From Klenkia sesuvii (GTDB lineage: Bacteria > Actinomycetota > Actinomycetes > Mycobacteriales > Geodermatophilaceae): DNA of 64,000 nucleotides. The stretch covers positions 113,526-177,525 of the forward strand of contig NZ_JBAPLU010000008.1 of assembly GCF_037083825.1 (NCBI RefSeq). The letters run 5' to 3'. Below are positions 17,409 to 26,091 of this stretch, in pieces (within the stretch, counting starts at the first letter, position 1; each line of letters begins with the position of its first letter). The notes beneath the pieces were generated by a model. That model ran no database searches. It had not been told where the DNA came from and was given only the letters and a program-made list of their open reading frames with translations. A program made the translations under genes and the position numbers.

Positions 17409-18346
17409 GCACCGCCGCACCGGCCGGGCCGGGGACGGCACCCGCCGTGCCGCTCACCCCGCGCTGGTGGTTCCGCCCCGTGCCGCTGGCCCGCGTCGCG
17501 GTCTTCCGCGTGATCGCCTACCTGTTCATCCCGGTCGACGTCTTCCTCACCACCGCCTGGGTCCGGGCGCACGCCGACGTCCCGACCGAGTTCTACCAAC
17601 CGCTGGTCGTCGGCCGGCTGCTGCACCTGCCCACGCCGACCCACACGGTGGTGCTGGTGGTGCAGTGGGCCCTGGTGGTCGCCGCCGTGCTGGCCGCCAC
17701 CGGCCGGGCACCCCGGGTGCTGGGCTGGGCCGTCTTCCTCCTCTACGCGGAGTGGATGGTCATCGCGATGAGCTACGGCAAGGTCGACCACGACCGCATC
17801 GCCTACCTCGTCGCCCTGGCCGTCCTGCCCACGATCGGGCGGGCGCCGTGGCGCGACCGGCGCTCGTCGGAGGCCGCCGGTTTCGGGATGGCCGCGGTGC
17901 TGGTCACCGTGATGCTCACCTACTTCCTGGCCGCCTGGGCCAAGATGCGCTTCGGCGGGTGGGACTGGGCCACGGGCGCCACGCTCACCCGCGCCGTCGT
18001 CCGCCGGGGCACCGACCTGTCGCTGTGGACCCTCGACGTGGCCTGGCTCCTGCCCGCCGCGCAGTGGGCGATGCTGGTGTTCGAGTTCGCCGCACCGCTG
18101 ATGCTGCTGGTGCGCAGCGACCGGGCCCGGGTGGGGCTCGTGGTCTTCCTGCTCGGGTTCCACGTGATGGTCTACGCCGGCGTCGGCATCATCTTCCTGC
18201 CGCACTGCATCGCCATCCTCTCGATCCTGCCGTGGGAGCGGTTGCGCCGGTCCTCGCCGCCGACCGGGGCGGTCGGCGCGGTCGGCGCGGTCGGGGCGGT
18301 CGGCGCGGTCGCCGTCCCGGGTCGGGACGGCGACCCACCGGGCTGA
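17405..18346 (+). CDS. HTTM-like polytopic membrane protein
   Basis: A 313-residue protein with about seven hydrophobic helices, including VFRVIAYLFIPVDVFLT, VVLVVQWALVVAAVLAAT and VVFLLGFHVMVYAGVGIIFL. The pattern resembles the HTTM (horizontally transferred transmembrane) domain of vitamin K-dependent carboxylase-like proteins, but the enzyme region is missing. The cytoplasmic C-terminus is a Val-Gly-Ala repeat (GAVGAVGAVGAVAVP) encoded by 9-bp repeats. It is coupled to the preceding gene by a 4-bp overlap. Confidence 0.8.
   Translation: MSTAAPAGPGTAPAVPLTPRWWFRPVPLARVAVFRVIAYLFIPVDVFLTTAWVRAHADVPTEFYQPLVVGRLLHLPTPTHTVVLVVQWALVVAAVLAATGRAPRVLGWAVFLLYAEWMVIAMSYGKVDHDRIAYLVALAVLPTIGRAPWRDRRSSEAAGFGMAAVLVTVMLTYFLAAWAKMRFGGWDWATGATLTRAVVRRGTDLSLWTLDVAWLLPAAQWAMLVFEFAAPLMLLVRSDRARVGLVVFLLGFHVMVYAGVGIIFLPHCIAILSILPWERLRRSSPPTGAVGAVGAVGAVGAVAVPGRDGDPPG
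18271..18315. repeat. 9-bp tandem repeat encoding Val-Gly-Ala
   Basis: GGTCGGCGC repeats at 18271, 18280, 18289 (one base different) and 18298, followed by a diverged unit, in frame with the HTTM-like gene. Copy number can vary without a frameshift. Confidence 0.8.
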
Positions 18347-18357
18347 CCCGGGGTCAG
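18343..18357. terminator. Quasi-palindrome spanning two convergent stop codons
   Basis: CTGACCC (18343-18349) and GGGTCAG (18351-18357) flank a single G. The stop codons of the HTTM-like gene and the WXG100 gene lie inside the arms. It is short, so its terminator role is tentative. Confidence 0.35.
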
Positions 18358-18647
18358 ACGAGCGCGCCGATGCGGGCGGCCAGCTCCGCCTCGTGCTGCT
18401 GGTAGGCGCTGCCGACGTCGGTCAGCAGGTCGCCCATGCCCGACAGCGCCTGGCTGACGCCCTGGCTGCTGGCCCGCCACTGGTCGTAGAGCCGACGGAA
18501 CTCCAGTGCGGCGCTGCTGTCGGTCCAGCCGTCGGTCACCCCGGTGTCGATGCCGGCGGACAGCGTGGCCAGCCGCGAGGCCTGGTCCGCCGCCTCGCCG
18601 CGGCACTGCGCGGCCATGGACTGCAGGGTGGCGATGTCGACCTTCAT
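18354..18647 (-). CDS. WXG100-family protein (ESAT-6-like, WTD variant)
   Basis: A 97-residue helical hairpin protein of the size and layout of WXG100 type VII secretion substrates. The central turn is GWTDSS (Trp41), so the usual W-x-G is W-x-D here. Near the C-terminus YQQHE (Tyr82 to Glu86) matches the YxxxD/E secretion signal. ATG at 18647 has GAGGAGG about 5 nt upstream. It is divergent from the FHA-FtsK ATPase across 142 bp, the expected export motor for such a protein. No second WXG100 partner is nearby, so it may form a homodimer. Confidence 0.85.
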   Translation of the reverse strand: MKVDIATLQSMAAQCRGEAADQASRLATLSAGIDTGVTDGWTDSSAALEFRRLYDQWRASSQGVSQALSGMGDLLTDVGSAYQQHEAELAARIGALV

Positions 18648-18789
18648 GCTTCCTCCTCGGCCCGGGTACGTCCCGGTCGAGCGGGGACGGTAGGGCCGGC
18701 ACCGACATCTCGCCGTTCGCCGTCCACAGGCCGAGCAGCCGTCCACAGATCCGCCGATCGACCCCCACGACGACCGTCCACCGGGCACC

Positions 18790-21700
18790 GTGCGGTCCGT
18801 GACCGGCTCGTCCCCGCCCCCGCCCACCGCCCGGTGCTGGACCCTGCACGCCGTCGGCGGACCGGTGGACGTCGAGGTGCGGGCCGCCGAGGACGCCGAG
18901 CTGGGCCTGGTGCGCGCCGCGCTGGCCGCGGCCGGCCTCCCTGCCGGCCCGGTGTTCTGCGGGCCCCACCAGCTCCCCGACACCGTCCCCCTCCACGACC
19001 CGCGGTTGCGGCACGGGGCGCAGCTGGGTGCCGGCCGAGCCGCCCCTGGCCACCGGGTGGAGGGCGCCCTGGAGGTGCAGGTCTGCGCGGGCCCCGGCGC
19101 CGGGCGCGTCCACCCGGTGCCGCACGGCCCGCTGGTGGTGGGGCGGGGCTCCGGCGGCCGGGCCGGCGGCGTCCTGCTGCCCGACCCGGAGGTGTCGCGC
19201 GCACACCTCGAGGTGGTCGTGGGCCGGGCGGGGGTCGCCGTCCGCGACCTCGGCTCGGCCAACGGCACCCGCTGGCAGACCGCCGGCGGCGTCGGGTCCG
19301 AGGTCGGCACCGAGCCCGAGCCGTGGCCACCCGGTGCGCTGGTCCGCCTGGGGTCGACCTCCCTGCGGCTGGCCGTCCCCGGCGGGCCGGCGCACCCGGG
19401 TGTGCCCGTCCCGGGCGGGCGGCTGCAGCTGCAGCCCGGCTCGCGGCCCCTGGCCCCGGCCGCCTCCGAGGTCGTGGTCGCGGTGCCCGAGGACCCGACC
19501 GAGCCGCCGCGGCGCGCCCCCGCGTGGATCGCGGTCCTGGTGCCGGCCGTGGCCGGTGGGGTGCTGGCGCTGGTGCTGTCCTCGCCGCACTTCCTGCTCT
19601 TCGCCCTGCTGGGGCCGCTGGTGGCCGCGGGCACGTGGGTGTCCGATCGGTGGACGGGGCGGCGGGGTCACCGCCAGCGTCGCGCCGAGCACGCGGCGGC
19701 GGTGGCCGTCGCCGATGCCGAGGTGTCCGCCGCCCTCACCGCCGAGGTGGGCCGGGCCGACGTCGCCGCGCCGGACCCCGCGGTGCTCGCCGCGGCGGCC
19801 CGACGGCGCACCGCCCCCCTCTGGAGCGGTACGCCAGGACCCGGGCTGACGGTGCGGCTCGGGCTGGGCGCCGGGCCCACCGGCGTCACCCGGGGGGCCG
19901 GGAACCCGGTGGTGGCGATGCTGCTGCCGGTGACCGTCGACCTGGCCAAGGCGGGTCTGCACCTCCGCGGACCCCGGACGACGGTGCTCGCCGTGGCGCG
20001 CGCGGTGGTCTGCCAGCTTGCCGCCCTGCACCCACCCGGCGCGCTCGTGCTCACGATCGTCGCCGGATCGCCGCACCGGGCCGCGTGGGGGTGGACCCGG
20101 TGGCTGCCGCACACCGGTCCGCCGGCACCCCCAGCCGGCCACGGCGCCCCGTGGCACCTCGTCGTGGTGGACAGCGGTGCCGACGAACCAGGGGGCGGGT
20201 GGCTGTGCCGGGCACGCGCCGCCGGGGCGGTCGTCGTCCAGGTCGGCCCGGGCGCAGCCGCCGCCCCCGGGGCGGTGGACCTGCAGGTGGTCGGCGAGAC
20301 CGGTGGGCAGGCCCGGCTGACCCGGCCCGGCCACCCCGACCGCGTCGTCGACCTGGACCTGGTGGGCGTCGACGTCGCCACCCAGCTCGCGCTCGACCTG
20401 GCCCCGCTCACCGTGGCCGGCGGCCCCGGGGGCATCCCGTCCCAGGTGCGCTGGCGCGACCTGGTGCCCGGTGGCCCTCCTCGGTGGTCGCGGTCCCGCG
20501 CCCACCTCACGACCGTGCTGGGCGCAGGTGGCGACGGCCCGGTGGAGCTCGACCTGTGCCGCGACGGGCCGCACGGCCTCGTCGCCGGCACCACCGGCGC
20601 CGGCAAGTCCGAGCTGCTGCGCACCCTCGTGCTCGGACTGGCGCGGGCCCACCCGCCCGACCGGTGCAGCTTCCTGCTGGTGGACTACAAGGGCGGCGCC
20701 GCGTTCGCCGGTGTCGCCGACCTGCCGCACACCGTCGGCCTGCTCACCGACCTCGACGGGCCGGCCACCGGCCGCGCCCTGCGCTCCCTGGGCGCTGAGC
20801 TGAGCCGCCGGGAACGGCTGCTGGCCGAGCACGGGGCCCGCGAGCTGGCCGACCTGCCCGACCACGTGCTGCTGCCACGCCTGGTGATCGTCGTCGACGA
20901 GTTCGCCACCCTCGGCGACGAGCTGCCCGACTTCGTGCCGGGCCTGGTCGGCATCGCGCAGCGCGGCCGGTCGCTGGGCGTGCACCTGGTGCTGGCCACC
21001 CAGCGGCCCTCGGGCAGCGTCAGCCCCGAGATCCGCGCCAACTGCACCGTCCGGGTCTGCCTGCGCACCACCGACGAGGCCGGGTCGCGCGACGTCCTGG
21101 GGGTGCCCGACGCCGCGTGGCTCCCCGTCGACCGCCCCGGCCGGGCCCTGCTGCGGGTCGGCCCCGGTGACCCCGTGCTGCTGCAGGTGGCCCGGGTCGG
21201 GGTGGCCGCGGCCGGTCCTGGCAGCACCCCCGACGGCACCCCCGACGCTGCCGGGGTCGTCGTCCGGCGGTGGACCCGGCCGTGGGCCCGGCCGGACCCG
21301 GGTGACCCCGCCACGGCTCCCGCCGGGGCCGTCACCGACCTGGCCCACGAGGTGGCGCAGCTGCGGGCCGCGGCCGCGCAGCCCCCGGGGGTGCCAGCTC
21401 CCCCGCGGCCCTGGACACCGCCCCTGCCCGACCGGGTGGCCCTGCTCGAGCCGGGCCCAGCCCACCCGGCGCACGTGCTCGCCTGGGGCCTGGCCGACCA
21501 CCCCGACCGGCAGCGCCAGGAACCGCTGCTGGTGGACCTGGCCCGCGGCGGCGGCTGGTTGGTGGTGGGCGGACCGGGCAGCGGGCGCACCACGGCGCTG
21601 CAGACCGCGCTCGCCGCGGCGTCCTCCCGGCTGTCCCCCGACCAGCTGCACGTGCACGTCGTCGACCACGCCGGGGGCGACCTGGGACACGCGGCGGTGG

Positions 21701-22770
21701 GGTTGCCGCACACGGGCACGACGGTCCACCGCGGTGACGGGCACCGGCTGCGGCGGCTGCTGGAGCGGCTGCAGGCAGAGGTGGACCGCCGGCGGCTGGC
21801 GCCCGGCCCGCATGCCCACCTGCTGCTGCTGGTCGACGGGTTGGACGCCGTGGCCGACGCACTCGAGGACGTCGCGCCGGGGGGCGGGGCGGCGGCCCTG
21901 CTGCGGGTGCTGCGCGAGGGCGCGGCCGTCGGGCTCACGGCGGTGCTGAGCGCCGACCGCGTCCTCCCCGGCAGCCGGCTGGCCGGCGCGGCCGCGCACC
22001 GCCTGGTCCTCCCGCTGCCCGACCTCGCCGACTACCCGGTGGCCGGGGTGCCCGTTGGCCGCGTGCCCCGCCACCGGCCCCCGGGACGGGCCCTGCTGGG
22101 TCCCGACGCGGTCGAGGTGCAGCTGGCCCTGCCCGGCGACCTGCCCGCGCCCGGTCGCTGCCGGGTTCCCGGGCGCGTGGAGGTGGTGGAGCTGACCGCC
22201 GACCCACCGTCCCCGGCCTCCCCACCGGGTGAGCTGGTGGTCGCCCTCGGACCCGGCGGGGACGACGGCGCACCGGTGGCGGTCGACCTGCGCCGCTGCG
22301 GTGGCCTGCTGGTGGCCGGCCCCGCGGGCAGCGGACGGAGCGCCACCCTGACCGCGGTGGGCCACCGGCTGGCCGGGGCCGGGACGGCGACGCTCACCGT
22401 CGCACCGGGCACGCCGGCGGAGGCGGTCACGGCGTGGGTCGCCGGGCTCGGCGGGAGCCCCGGGGTCGTGCTGGCCGACGACCTGGGCCGGCTCCCCGAC
22501 CTGCTCCTGGACACCCTGGCCGCGGTCGTGGGGCCCGGTGGGCCGGCCGTCCTGGTGGCGGCGGCCACCCCGGCCGACGTGGCCGCCGCCTTCCGCGGGC
22601 CGGGCCCGGCGCTGCGCCGCACCCGGACGGCCCTGCTGCTGTGCCCCGCGCGCGGGGACGCCGAGCTGCTGGGCCTGCGGCTGCCCCGCGAGCGGTTGCC
22701 GACCCGCCCGGGTTCCGGCTGGTGGGTCACCCCGGACGGCGTGGTGCGGGTGCAGGTCTCCCGCCGGTGA
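18790..22770 (+). CDS. FHA-FtsK/SpoIIIE triple-ATPase membrane protein (EssC/EccC-like)
   Basis: A 1326-residue motor-like protein. It has an FHA domain at about residues 110-185 (VVGRGSGG, SRAHLEV, GSANGTRW) and two membrane helices at about 240-275 (AWIAVLVPAVAGGVLALVLS, FLLFALLGPLVAAGTWV), then three FtsK/SpoIIIE domains. The first is canonical (GTTGAGKSELL near 600, LVDYKGGAAF, LVIVVDEFATL). The second (GGPGSGRTT near 927) and third (GPAGSGRSA near 1177) have Arg for the Walker A Lys. This is the layout of Firmicute EssC more than of mycobacterial EccC. With the divergent WXG100 gene it suggests a minimal type VII-like system. GTG at 18790; GTG at 18799 is also possible. Confidence 0.88.
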   Translation: MRSVTGSSPPPPTARCWTLHAVGGPVDVEVRAAEDAELGLVRAALAAAGLPAGPVFCGPHQLPDTVPLHDPRLRHGAQLGAGRAAPGHRVEGALEVQVCAGPGAGRVHPVPHGPLVVGRGSGGRAGGVLLPDPEVSRAHLEVVVGRAGVAVRDLGSANGTRWQTAGGVGSEVGTEPEPWPPGALVRLGSTSLRLAVPGGPAHPGVPVPGGRLQLQPGSRPLAPAASEVVVAVPEDPTEPPRRAPAWIAVLVPAVAGGVLALVLSSPHFLLFALLGPLVAAGTWVSDRWTGRRGHRQRRAEHAAAVAVADAEVSAALTAEVGRADVAAPDPAVLAAAARRRTAPLWSGTPGPGLTVRLGLGAGPTGVTRGAGNPVVAMLLPVTVDLAKAGLHLRGPRTTVLAVARAVVCQLAALHPPGALVLTIVAGSPHRAAWGWTRWLPHTGPPAPPAGHGAPWHLVVVDSGADEPGGGWLCRARAAGAVVVQVGPGAAAAPGAVDLQVVGETGGQARLTRPGHPDRVVDLDLVGVDVATQLALDLAPLTVAGGPGGIPSQVRWRDLVPGGPPRWSRSRAHLTTVLGAGGDGPVELDLCRDGPHGLVAGTTGAGKSELLRTLVLGLARAHPPDRCSFLLVDYKGGAAFAGVADLPHTVGLLTDLDGPATGRALRSLGAELSRRERLLAEHGARELADLPDHVLLPRLVIVVDEFATLGDELPDFVPGLVGIAQRGRSLGVHLVLATQRPSGSVSPEIRANCTVRVCLRTTDEAGSRDVLGVPDAAWLPVDRPGRALLRVGPGDPVLLQVARVGVAAAGPGSTPDGTPDAAGVVVRRWTRPWARPDPGDPATAPAGAVTDLAHEVAQLRAAAAQPPGVPAPPRPWTPPLPDRVALLEPGPAHPAHVLAWGLADHPDRQRQEPLLVDLARGGGWLVVGGPGSGRTTALQTALAAASSRLSPDQLHVHVVDHAGGDLGHAAVGLPHTGTTVHRGDGHRLRRLLERLQAEVDRRRLAPGPHAHLLLLVDGLDAVADALEDVAPGGGAAALLRVLREGAAVGLTAVLSADRVLPGSRLAGAAAHRLVLPLPDLADYPVAGVPVGRVPRHRPPGRALLGPDAVEVQLALPGDLPAPGRCRVPGRVEVVELTADPPSPASPPGELVVALGPGGDDGAPVAVDLRRCGGLLVAGPAGSGRSATLTAVGHRLAGAGTATLTVAPGTPAEAVTAWVAGLGGSPGVVLADDLGRLPDLLLDTLAAVVGPGGPAVLVAAATPADVAAAFRGPGPALRRTRTALLLCPARGDAELLGLRLPRERLPTRPGSGWWVTPDGVVRVQVSRR

Positions 22771-22788
22771 GCAGCTCGTACGGCCGCC

Positions 22789-23289
22789 TCAGAGGAGGTC
22801 GAGGGCCGGCCCGATCTCCTGGGTGGCGTACCAGGCCAGCTCGTGGCCCTCCGCCTGGTCGACCACGAACTGCGCGTCCTCGCTGCCCAGGTCGGCCTCG
22901 AGGACCACCCGCACGGCCGCGGCGACGTCCGCCTCGGCCTCGGCCACGTCGACGTGCGCGCTGGCCACGTCGGGGAGGGCCACGTCGACGCCGGCGCGGG
23001 CCGCGCCGCGGTCGGTGTCGACGTCGGCCAGCGGGGTGACGGCGTCGTCGGGCAGGTCGGCGGCCAGCACGACCCGGCGCCGGGCCGCCACCGGGTCCAG
23101 GTCGAGCATCCGGAGACTGGCCCGGGCCGCAGCGGACAGCGCCGCGTACTCCAGCTCCTCCTCGTCGCCCTGCTCGTAGAACGCCCGCACCTCGGGCGTC
23201 ACCGCGAACACCGTGAGGGGGCCGGGCAACCGGCCGTCGTCGAGCAGACGGCGCAGCACGGTGGTCGTCGCCGGGAGGTACACGCGCAC
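22789..23289 (-). CDS. DUF6912-type conserved actinobacterial protein
   Basis: A 166-residue protein starting VRVYLPATTTVLRRLLDDG and ending with WYATQEIGPALDLL. It fits the conserved actinobacterial family I recall as DUF6912; no function is established. The sequence is acidic and soluble with no membrane segment. GTG at 23289 is chosen because the conserved VRVYLPAT begins there; an in-frame start at 23355 would run into the WS/DGAT gene. It is convergent with the FHA-FtsK gene (18 bp apart). Confidence 0.75.
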   Translation of the reverse strand: MRVYLPATTTVLRRLLDDGRLPGPLTVFAVTPEVRAFYEQGDEEELEYAALSAAARASLRMLDLDPVAARRRVVLAADLPDDAVTPLADVDTDRGAARAGVDVALPDVASAHVDVAEAEADVAAAVRVVLEADLGSEDAQFVVDQAEGHELAWYATQEIGPALDLL

Positions 23290-23299
23290 CCGACCAGTG

Positions 23300-24760
23300 T
23301 CACCCACCCGGCGCCGCGTCCGACCCGGGCCCCCGGCGCACGGCGCCCGGGCCACCGGTGGTCTCGACCAGGTCGGCGACCTCCTGCTCGATGAGGTCGG
23401 CCAGCACGTCGACGTCGCCGACGGAGTCGCGGTCGGCGTTGAGCCCGAAGTAGACGGTCCCGTCGTAGCTGGTCAGCCCGATGGCCAGCCCCTGACCCCG
23501 GGCGAGGGGCACTACCGGGAAGACCTCGAGCATGCGCGCGCCCGAGGCGTACAGCGGCACCTGCGGACCCGGCACGTTGGTCACCACCAGGTTGAACAGC
23601 CGGCGCGAGAGGCCGCTGGCGGCCCGGGCGCCCAGCGCGTGCAGGGTGGGTGGGGCGAACCCGGACAGGGCCACCAGCGTGTCGGCCCCCACCGACTGGC
23701 TGCCCTGGGCGGCACCCCGCACCGCGTAGCCGATGCGGGCCACCCGCACCCGCGGGTTCGGCTCACCCACGGGCAGGTCCACCAGCAACGAGGACACCAC
23801 CGTGCCGCCGGGCCCGTCGTCGTCGGCGGCCTCCTCGGGCCGCACCGACACCGGCACCAGCGCCCGCACCGACGTCGACCCGACGACCGGTTCACCACGC
23901 GACAGCAGCCACTCCCGCAGTGCCCCGGTCACGGTGGCCAGCAGCACGTCGTTGACCGTGCCGCCCAGCTCGCGGCGCACGGCCTTCAGCTGCTCGAGGT
24001 CCGCGCGCGCGACCGCCACCCGGCGCTGCCGGCCGATCGAGGCGTTGAGCGGACTGGTGGGCGCCGGCCGCACGGTGGTCCGCGCCAGCGCGGTCAGCAG
24101 CGACCCGGCCGTGCCGACCATCCGACCGGCCGTGGCCCGCAGGTCACCGGCCGCGGTGCGCACGGTCTCCAGGGCCGCCGTCGGACGCTGCACCACCTCC
24201 TCGACGGCCTCCCAGACCAGGGCGACCGGCCCGGGGGGACGGCGGGGGTGCCAGTCGTCGCGGGGCGCCGGCCGGTCGGCCGGGACCGGGGCGTCGTCGA
24301 GGATGACCTGGCCGATGTCGATGGCGTTGAGCCCGTCGACCAGCGCCGGGTGGGTCTTGGTGACCACCGCGATGCGGTCGTCGGCCAGCCCCTCCACCAG
24401 GTACATCTCCCACAGCGGACGGGCGTGGTCCAGCGGTCGGGCGGTGAGCCGGGCGACCAGGTCCAGCAGCTGCTCCTCGGTGCCCGGGCGGGGCAGCGCC
24501 GAGCGGCGCACGTGGTAGGTGACGTCGAAGTCGGGGTCGTCGACCCACGCCGGGTTGGCCAGGTGCCCGGGCACCTCGAGCACCTTCTGCCGGAAGCGCG
24601 GCACCAACGGCAGGCGGGACTGCACCAGGTCGACGAGGTCCTCGTGGTCCAGACCGCCGTGGGGGGACTCGAGCACCAGGAAGCCGGCGACGTGCATCGG
24701 CGTGTCGGGGTCCTCGAGGTAGAGGAACGACGCGTCCAGCGAGGTCAGGCGGTCGACCAC
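23300..24760 (-). CDS. WS/DGAT-family O-acyltransferase with altered HHxxxDG motif
   Basis: A 486-residue member of the wax ester synthase/diacylglycerol acyltransferase family, which joins acyl-CoA to alcohols or diacylglycerol for storage lipid. Family features are present: LTSLDASFLYLEDPDTPMHV at the start, ARPLWEMYLVEGL, GGTVNDVLLATVTGAL, and VVTNVPGPQVPLY in the C-terminal half. The active-site motif reads HPALVDG at residues 137-143, so the second histidine, normally the catalytic one, is Pro. Activity is therefore doubtful. GTG at 24760 has AAGGAG 6 nt upstream. By order it parallels Rv3233c/Rv3234c near Rv3235. Confidence 0.88.
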   Translation of the reverse strand: MVDRLTSLDASFLYLEDPDTPMHVAGFLVLESPHGGLDHEDLVDLVQSRLPLVPRFRQKVLEVPGHLANPAWVDDPDFDVTYHVRRSALPRPGTEEQLLDLVARLTARPLDHARPLWEMYLVEGLADDRIAVVTKTHPALVDGLNAIDIGQVILDDAPVPADRPAPRDDWHPRRPPGPVALVWEAVEEVVQRPTAALETVRTAAGDLRATAGRMVGTAGSLLTALARTTVRPAPTSPLNASIGRQRRVAVARADLEQLKAVRRELGGTVNDVLLATVTGALREWLLSRGEPVVGSTSVRALVPVSVRPEEAADDDGPGGTVVSSLLVDLPVGEPNPRVRVARIGYAVRGAAQGSQSVGADTLVALSGFAPPTLHALGARAASGLSRRLFNLVVTNVPGPQVPLYASGARMLEVFPVVPLARGQGLAIGLTSYDGTVYFGLNADRDSVGDVDVLADLIEQEVADLVETTGGPGAVRRGPGSDAAPGG

Positions 24761-24801
24761 GGTGCTCCTTCCGTCGCAGGCCCCGACCCTAGCCACACCG
24801 G

Positions 24802-26091
24802 TCAGGGACGGCGACGTCTGCGCGCGGGCAGCGGGGCACCGGTCAGCTCGGCGGCCAGCGCGCGCAGCGCGACCCGCAGCGGCGACCGCTCGGCGACCTC
24901 GGCCAGCGTCCGCCCGGCGGCCAGCGCCGCGTCGGTGGCGCGGCGGTCGGCGGGCAGGAACCCCACCACCCGCGTGCCGGTGAAGCGGGCGAGCGCCCCG
25001 CCGATCTCCGCCCGCGGGTCGCCGGGCACGGGGCCGCGGCGAACCTGGTTGACCAGCACCCCGGGGTCGACGTCGGGGAGCCCGTCGCGCAGCTGCCCGA
25101 GGGCCCGGATGGTCCGCTGCAGGGCCACCGGGTCGGCCCCGCTGACGCACAGCACGGTGTCGGCCTGCTCCAGCACCGTCGTGGTGACCCCGTTGCGGCG
25201 CGGGGCGCTGGTGTCGAACGAGAGCTCCTCGTCCTCCTCGACGCAGAACCCGCAGTCCACCACGGTCAGGGCGGTCAGCCGGCGGGCCTGGTCGAGCACC
25301 GTGGCCACCGCCTGCGGTCGCAGCTCGGGCCACCGGTCGGCGCGGGCGAGCCCGGTGAGCACCCGCAGTCGCGGACCCACCGCCCAGGCCAGTCGGGCCA
25401 ACCGCGGGACGTCGAGAGTGCCGGCCGTGGCCTGCCGGGCCGCCGCGGCGATGCCCGGCGACTCGTCGAGCAGGCCCAGCACCTGGGCCACCACGCCGCC
25501 GTAGACGTCGGCGTCCACGAGCAGGGTCGGGACGCCGAGCCGCGCGGCCTCGTCGGCCAGCCCCACCGCGACCGTCGTGCGCCCCGGGGCACCGGTGGGC
25601 CCCCAGACGGCGACGACCCGGCCGCGACCGTCGGGACGGTCGGCGGGGTCCTCGGGCAGGCCCAGCACGGGCAGCGCCGCGCGTGGGTCGCCGACGTCGT
25701 GCCCCGCCCCGCTCCGCGCGTCCCCGGAGGAGCCGCCCACGGCCTCGCGCAGCGCAGCGGCGATGCGGGCGGCCTCGGCGTCGGCGGGGAGCACCCGTCC
25801 CACGCCGAGCTGGTGCAGACGCTGCGCGGCCTGGTCGTCACCGGGTTCGACCAGGCCCACGACGGCGACGCCGGCCGCGGTCAGGCGGGCGACCGCGTCG
25901 CCGTCCAACCGGCGGAGCTCGGCGGAGAGCAGCACCGCCTGCGCCGTGCCGGTCGTGGCGACGGCGAGCAGGTCGCCGACGTCCACGCACCGCCGGACGA
26001 CGGTCACGCCGTGGTCGGCGCGGTCCAGCGCCCCGACGAGCTCGGACTCCCAGGCGGCGCCCGTGACGGCGGTGACGACCTGCAGCGCCAT
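24802..26091 (-). CDS. CpaE-like MinD/ParA-family ATPase
   Basis: A 429-residue protein with an N-terminal receiver-like region (about 1-120) and a C-terminal deviant-Walker ATPase domain: VAVWGPTGAPGRTTVAVGLA (Arg replaces the motif Lys), LLVDADVYGGVVAQVL (switch/Walker region), TVVDCG and the DTVLCVSGADP strand. This is the CpaE/TadZ architecture, which in Tad pilus systems localises the machine. No CpaF, TadB/C or pilin is in the window. Its start overlaps the CpaB-like stop by one base (TGATG), so the two are co-translated. The C-terminus is Arg-rich. Confidence 0.85.
   Translation of the reverse strand: MALQVVTAVTGAAWESELVGALDRADHGVTVVRRCVDVGDLLAVATTGTAQAVLLSAELRRLDGDAVARLTAAGVAVVGLVEPGDDQAAQRLHQLGVGRVLPADAEAARIAAALREAVGGSSGDARSGAGHDVGDPRAALPVLGLPEDPADRPDGRGRVVAVWGPTGAPGRTTVAVGLADEAARLGVPTLLVDADVYGGVVAQVLGLLDESPGIAAAARQATAGTLDVPRLARLAWAVGPRLRVLTGLARADRWPELRPQAVATVLDQARRLTALTVVDCGFCVEEDEELSFDTSAPRRNGVTTTVLEQADTVLCVSGADPVALQRTIRALGQLRDGLPDVDPGVLVNQVRRGPVPGDPRAEIGGALARFTGTRVVGFLPADRRATDAALAAGRTLAEVAERSPLRVALRALAAELTGAPLPARRRRRP

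Noticed and set aside
18172..22365. A 1397-codon open frame on the minus strand
   Set aside because: Antisense to the FHA-FtsK gene with no recognisable domain; only its left end overlaps the real WXG100 gene, in another frame.
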